Positions 62,301 through 64,000 of a stretch of DNA of 64,000 nt are shown here, in pieces. The stretch is taken from contig NZ_JAMZDZ010000001.1 of the NCBI RefSeq assembly GCF_024172085.1, positions 5,828,001-5,892,000 of the forward strand. The letters are read 5' to 3'. A program made the position numbers and the translations under genes. The notes beneath the pieces were generated by a model. It was given only the letters and a program-made list of their open reading frames with translations. It did not search any database and was not told where the DNA came from. How positions within the stretch are numbered: the stretch's first letter is position 1; each line of letters begins with the position of its first letter. The stretch comes from Hamadaea flava. Its GTDB lineage: Bacteria > Actinomycetota > Actinomycetes > Mycobacteriales > Micromonosporaceae.

Positions 62301-64000
62301 ACCAGCTTCAGCCACCGTGATCCCCGCGGCCTCGTACGTCAGAGCATCGATCCGTCCGGCAACGTCACCGACTTCACCTATGACGCCAACGGCAGCCCGG
62401 CAACGGTGACCGAACCAGCCCGCACCGTGTGGCGTGATGGAGTGCGCACCGACAACCTTCGACCCGTCACCACTCTGGGCCGCGACACCTTCGGAGACCT
62501 CACCCAGCAGCGCGATCCATACTCTGCGACCATCACCGTCGGCTACGACCAGATGAGCCGTCCCACCACGATCACCCTGCCGACCTATACGCCACCGGGC
62601 GGGCTACCGATCACCGCCACAACCACCACCAGCTACTACCCCAACGGCAAGGTCAAAGACAGCACAGACGCACTGAACCGGCAGACCTCTTACACCTACG
62701 ACCTATACGGTCGCCCTGTCACCAAGATACTTCCCGACCCCGACGGCTCCGGCCCGAAAGGTCGTTCCCAGTGGATCTACACCTACGACCGATCCGGTGA
62801 ACTCGTCGAAAGGGTCGACCCCACCGGCGGGCGCACCTCCGCCACCTACAACAACCTCGGCGCCCTGGTCACCCAAACCCTGGTCGAACGCAGCGGCCCG
62901 GACACCTTCTACTACACCACCACCTACGGCCGAGACGACGCCGGCTACCTGACCAGCATCACCAGCCCCATCGCCGGGCACACCACTCAGTTCACCAACA
63001 ACCGCGCTGGTGAACCCACCAAGATCACCGACGGCGAAGGCGTCATCCGCGACCTGCGCTACGACCAGCTTGGCCAGATCACCACCCAAATCACCAGCGG
63101 CACCCGCGCCACCAGCTACACCTACGACACCGCCGGGCGGCTCAGCGCCACCGCCGACCACACCGTCACCAGCGGAACCCTGTCACCGCCGCTGCGAACC
63201 GGCACGTTCACCTACGACGCTTCCGATCGCCGCACCACCGTCACCAGCCCAGACGGTCGGATCACCCAGTACGGCTATGACGTCCACGACCAACCCACCA
63301 CGATCACCCAACGCACCAACCCAGCCGACCCGGGCACCGCGATCACCGTCAACCTCGGCTACGACGCACTCGGACGGCACACCCGCACAGTCGACGGCAA
63401 CGGCAACGCCACCGACTACACCCGCAACAGCTGGGGACTGATAACCGACGTCAACGAACCAGCCACCACCGCTCCCGCCGACCGAACCTTCACGACCGTC
63501 TACGACGCAGCCGGCCAGCCGATCAAAGACATCGCCCCCGGCAACGTGATCCGCACCCGCACCTTCGACGGACTCGGTAACCAGCTCACCGAGACCGGCA
63601 CGGGCACCAGCGCGGCCACCACCGACCGCGTCCTGGCCTACGACGCCCTCGGACGCATCACCAGCGCCAGCAGCCCCACCGGGACGATCACCTACACGTG
63701 GAACGACCGCGGCCTGCTCGCCGGCACCACCAGCCCGGCAGCCACGGCCACGTTCGCCTACGACGCCGAAAGCAACCTAACCACTCGCACGGACAGCAAC
63801 GGCACCACCAGCTTCACCTACGACAACGCCAGCCGAACCAAGACCATCACCGACCCACTGACCGGCAAAACCGCCACGAACACCTACAACACTCTTGGCG
63901 AGCTCACCGACACCAGCTACGGCCTCAACCAGCCCAGCCGCCACTACACCTACAACAACCGCGGCGACTTGACCACCGACACCCTCAACAACTCCACCGG
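56328..64000 (+). CDS. giant secreted RHS-repeat protein (DNRLRE, LamG), partial
   Basis: At least 2557 residues; the frame is open from GTG 56328 to the window edge, where it is cut off. ATG 56424 is a later possible start without a ribosome-binding site. Parts: signal/membrane segment (LAAMMSLVLVAGMIVVTPSP, about 72-92); DNRLRE-type beta domain about 435-620 (HDTFVSSKTWPNRDNSAMTT); RHS N-terminal DUF6531-like block about 845-1030 (VGNYSTTVVDASVATPGLPL, RTYNSQDP, FGPGWTT); a LamG domain about 1080-1300 (DNPLAYWPLSETSGGTAANV, DDGAWHHVVLSVNVDAQTLF). YD/RHS repeats run from ~1320 to the edge (SYTYDTAGRLLS and many similar), interrupted by a ~120-residue beta insertion near 1840-1960. RHS shells normally enclose a variable C-terminal toxin, which here would lie beyond 64000. 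Confidence 0.93.
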   Translation, partial: MVTRGHGLLSWALGRVSATVRSGAAAAEPSSVMRHGHPPKFRRLKVPRPEVARDVARHLARERRSGGRPALAAMMSLVLVAGMIVVTPSPSSARSGDPAGSSRAAPGQATGSAAGRSHTATAASTDADPGEPGTPPAPPGLTGVVGPERKYPDPVPMDGAQCVNCPPGTIPRVQPKDGKGVAVAEQKLSPVQSAPTPPVFDQGSARELVDQRTETSTTFLNPDGTKTIRMFAGPRYTRDASGRWVDVDTRLATGPGGRWRPQAAMDLSIAPTASDPQLASMNLQDVELGFSVSGASSSQATPSGSAAMFSDVRTASDLKLEVTNGGLKESIILKSASAPTTWTFPLTVRGLTPTLVSESGRVEFRDAKGEIRAIIPPGFMADAAFDWKTNQGPHSTNVHYRLVQDGQRWSLEVSADREWISDPSRKFPVIVDPSFVTHYLFIHDTFVSSKTWPNRDNSAMTTLNVGHWSDGENAATYIRFTDAETALHNKYILGATLNLYSIWALNCTKSALNVYPVTYSFTEGDPATFKWPGPPYGPLVATSSFARGGQCASNPDGYEGISFKPEGLKTFTRWTHFQEPWYGFALRGSTTDSNSQKIFYSAESSKQPWLDVSYSDEGAAYLLPDSKFTPPVTPTTAGGIDVVAENQGFNTWSGSYAMTGKIINLGTGATVQTVVSNVSSWGVGNVLPLDIPRVHLSIPALAAGTYRLRISMRNASGVDFNSDALGKIPTFDVDFQVLPAANPELVSWYPPNNAQSGSLTPSLFAQYFDADSAPGDPRYWFRVCNGTAAAPVGCQESNWIENSSWSVPAGVLSWSKTSFWYVALFDGANMTPLIGPFYLTPIVAQPAITHQLAGANDNADVPGVNPQVGNYSTTVVDASVATPGLPLRIERTYNSQDPRGFGASGSVGAFGPGWTTPLDQRITVDSDGSGNVVATLASGRQLRFGRNADGTYAPPPGVAITLVKGTSTWTLRDVSGEMRIFDGSGNLTSITSVDGLQQQYLYTSGRVSSIKDVVSGRSLYLTWTNNRVQFVTTDRPAAGATQPLWEYVYLSGRLRAVFCPTEACALYSVIDGSHYRSTILDDNPLAYWPLSETSGGTAANVAARKPGELAATYANVTLNQAGALAGTSDAAASFDGTKSSRLSVPDHLTTPSMAFAVELWFKAASGKNGVLYGIQNTALGTTPARYSPSLYVGTDFKLHGKFWTPTGGTQMVSAARVDDGAWHHVVLSVNVDAQTLFLDGVTVGGFTGNPVAQLDMSKAAFGYGYSTGWPAAGTGYFPFAGQLDDIAVYRHPLGPTQVAAHYATRVASHRMSQIKDANAVIATMSYDNLTGRLATLQDRHGATWAIAQPAIGDGTRSVSLSATDRETITYVFDANRGDRLVSRQDGAGTASWGYDANGFVNAYTDANGRLTGMSRDARGNVVMTSQKKAGAWHFSEAGYYLNPANPLDPRNDKIIYQSGTRNAWDLDPKNRIRYDLSTSGRITKITYPQPAGTTAFPTETFAYAAGTEAAVGGGTVPAGMLIQKVSKLGGRTDYTYDAKGNMVTSTEPLGLTTTFTRDLLGRATGQTTSAVVSDTTVTYGTTSTAYDGASRVRVETGPAVTNPITGITHTAETTYTYSRGLLAEKQTVDITGGDPARTWSYTYDTAGRLLSTTTPDNVTTSQAWNTAGDLAWQTQPSGLKLEYAYDDARRLIETTAVGAGVDPTSSQATRLVIESRAYDPAGQLASKVDANGRETTYTYFDDGLLATENRVTRDPQGNITSTVVLRENEYDHGTNLIRVTEAGGIVRDIDYDDAGNVVQETLDHAGIARSTVLRYNGASKVITERQTSGATFVTGRTAETPYLSNNNGSQLDGAGSRYADGAATMTYKFTFPQEAANGTITLEVDNQYLLEYSTDNQTWTTWRSETRDIRDGSNRDTFALPLASLLASQKTIYVRIGDSQPANGWGGALSRVWVEYARATQPAAQTTNTYDQLGRITSTTVDNAGGNPTSLTSFSHRDPRGLVRQSIDPSGNVTDFTYDANGSPATVTEPARTVWRDGVRTDNLRPVTTLGRDTFGDLTQQRDPYSATITVGYDQMSRPTTITLPTYTPPGGLPITATTTTSYYPNGKVKDSTDALNRQTSYTYDLYGRPVTKILPDPDGSGPKGRSQWIYTYDRSGELVERVDPTGGRTSATYNNLGALVTQTLVERSGPDTFYYTTTYGRDDAGYLTSITSPIAGHTTQFTNNRAGEPTKITDGEGVIRDLRYDQLGQITTQITSGTRATSYTYDTAGRLSATADHTVTSGTLSPPLRTGTFTYDASDRRTTVTSPDGRITQYGYDVHDQPTTITQRTNPADPGTAITVNLGYDALGRHTRTVDGNGNATDYTRNSWGLITDVNEPATTAPADRTFTTVYDAAGQPIKDIAPGNVIRTRTFDGLGNQLTETGTGTSAATTDRVLAYDALGRITSASSPTGTITYTWNDRGLLAGTTSPAATATFAYDAESNLTTRTDSNGTTSFTYDNASRTKTITDPLTGKTATNTYNTLGELTDTSYGLNQPSRHYTYNNRGDLTTDTLNNST

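Overview
The window is high-GC DNA (roughly two thirds G+C) from an actinomycete. GTG starts are frequent, ATGA-type overlaps couple neighbouring genes, and the gene families are actinobacterial: SigE-like and ECF sigma factors paired with CU044_5270-type membrane proteins, a mycothiol-type PIG-L amidase, Tat-exported proteins, and giant LamG/RHS secreted proteins. The family mix fits a filamentous actinomycete (Micromonosporaceae- or Pseudonocardiales-like), but the sequence alone does not fix the genus.

Region by region: 1-6.44 kb is probably the end of an integrated element. It carries an AlbA_2 (Schlafen-type) protein, three uncharacterised proteins and a large serine recombinase that abuts a sigma-factor gene cut off in its region-4 helix-turn-helix. 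6.9-16.3 kb is chromosomal-looking and regulatory: an MFS fragment, a frameshifted GlxA/AraC regulator, an MFS exporter, a MarR regulator with three matching operators, GNATs, a cupin, a PIG-L amidase, and a TetR/SDR divergent pair. 16.5-17.8 kb is a three-gene operon of unknown function (Tat-exported protein, 83-residue protein, cysteine-rich protein). 18.1-25 kb looks like a second island: a 3' fragment of tRNA-Lys, a DnaQ-BRCT exonuclease, a tyrosine integrase, a phosphorothioate-type McrA HNH endonuclease and a decayed cluster of tRNA-like sequences.

25.3-46.7 kb is rich in conflict genes. It holds a 2310-residue LamG/coiled-coil protein ending in a TNT-like NAD-glycohydrolase domain with its likely immunity gene, an XRE-ImmA/IrrE protease with a coupled partner, a WXG100-type toxin/immunity pair, a membrane-anchored XRE protein, an I36 peptidase inhibitor-like protein, and two ECF sigma/CU044_5270 pairs.

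48.6-55.3 kb holds the most distinctive system. A small secreted protein, a lipoprotein, a MacA-like adaptor with a peptidoglycan-binding domain, a MacB-type ATPase and an FtsX-type permease form an operon. The first two genes occur again 5 kb downstream as a diverged copy. Both copies share a promoter, a predicted 5'-UTR pseudoknot and an intercistronic hairpin. The permease starts with thirteen perfect CGATCC hexamers. The second copy ends at an ISL3-family transposase remnant. From 56.3 kb to the window end runs a giant RHS/LamG/DNRLRE secreted protein whose C-terminus lies outside the window.
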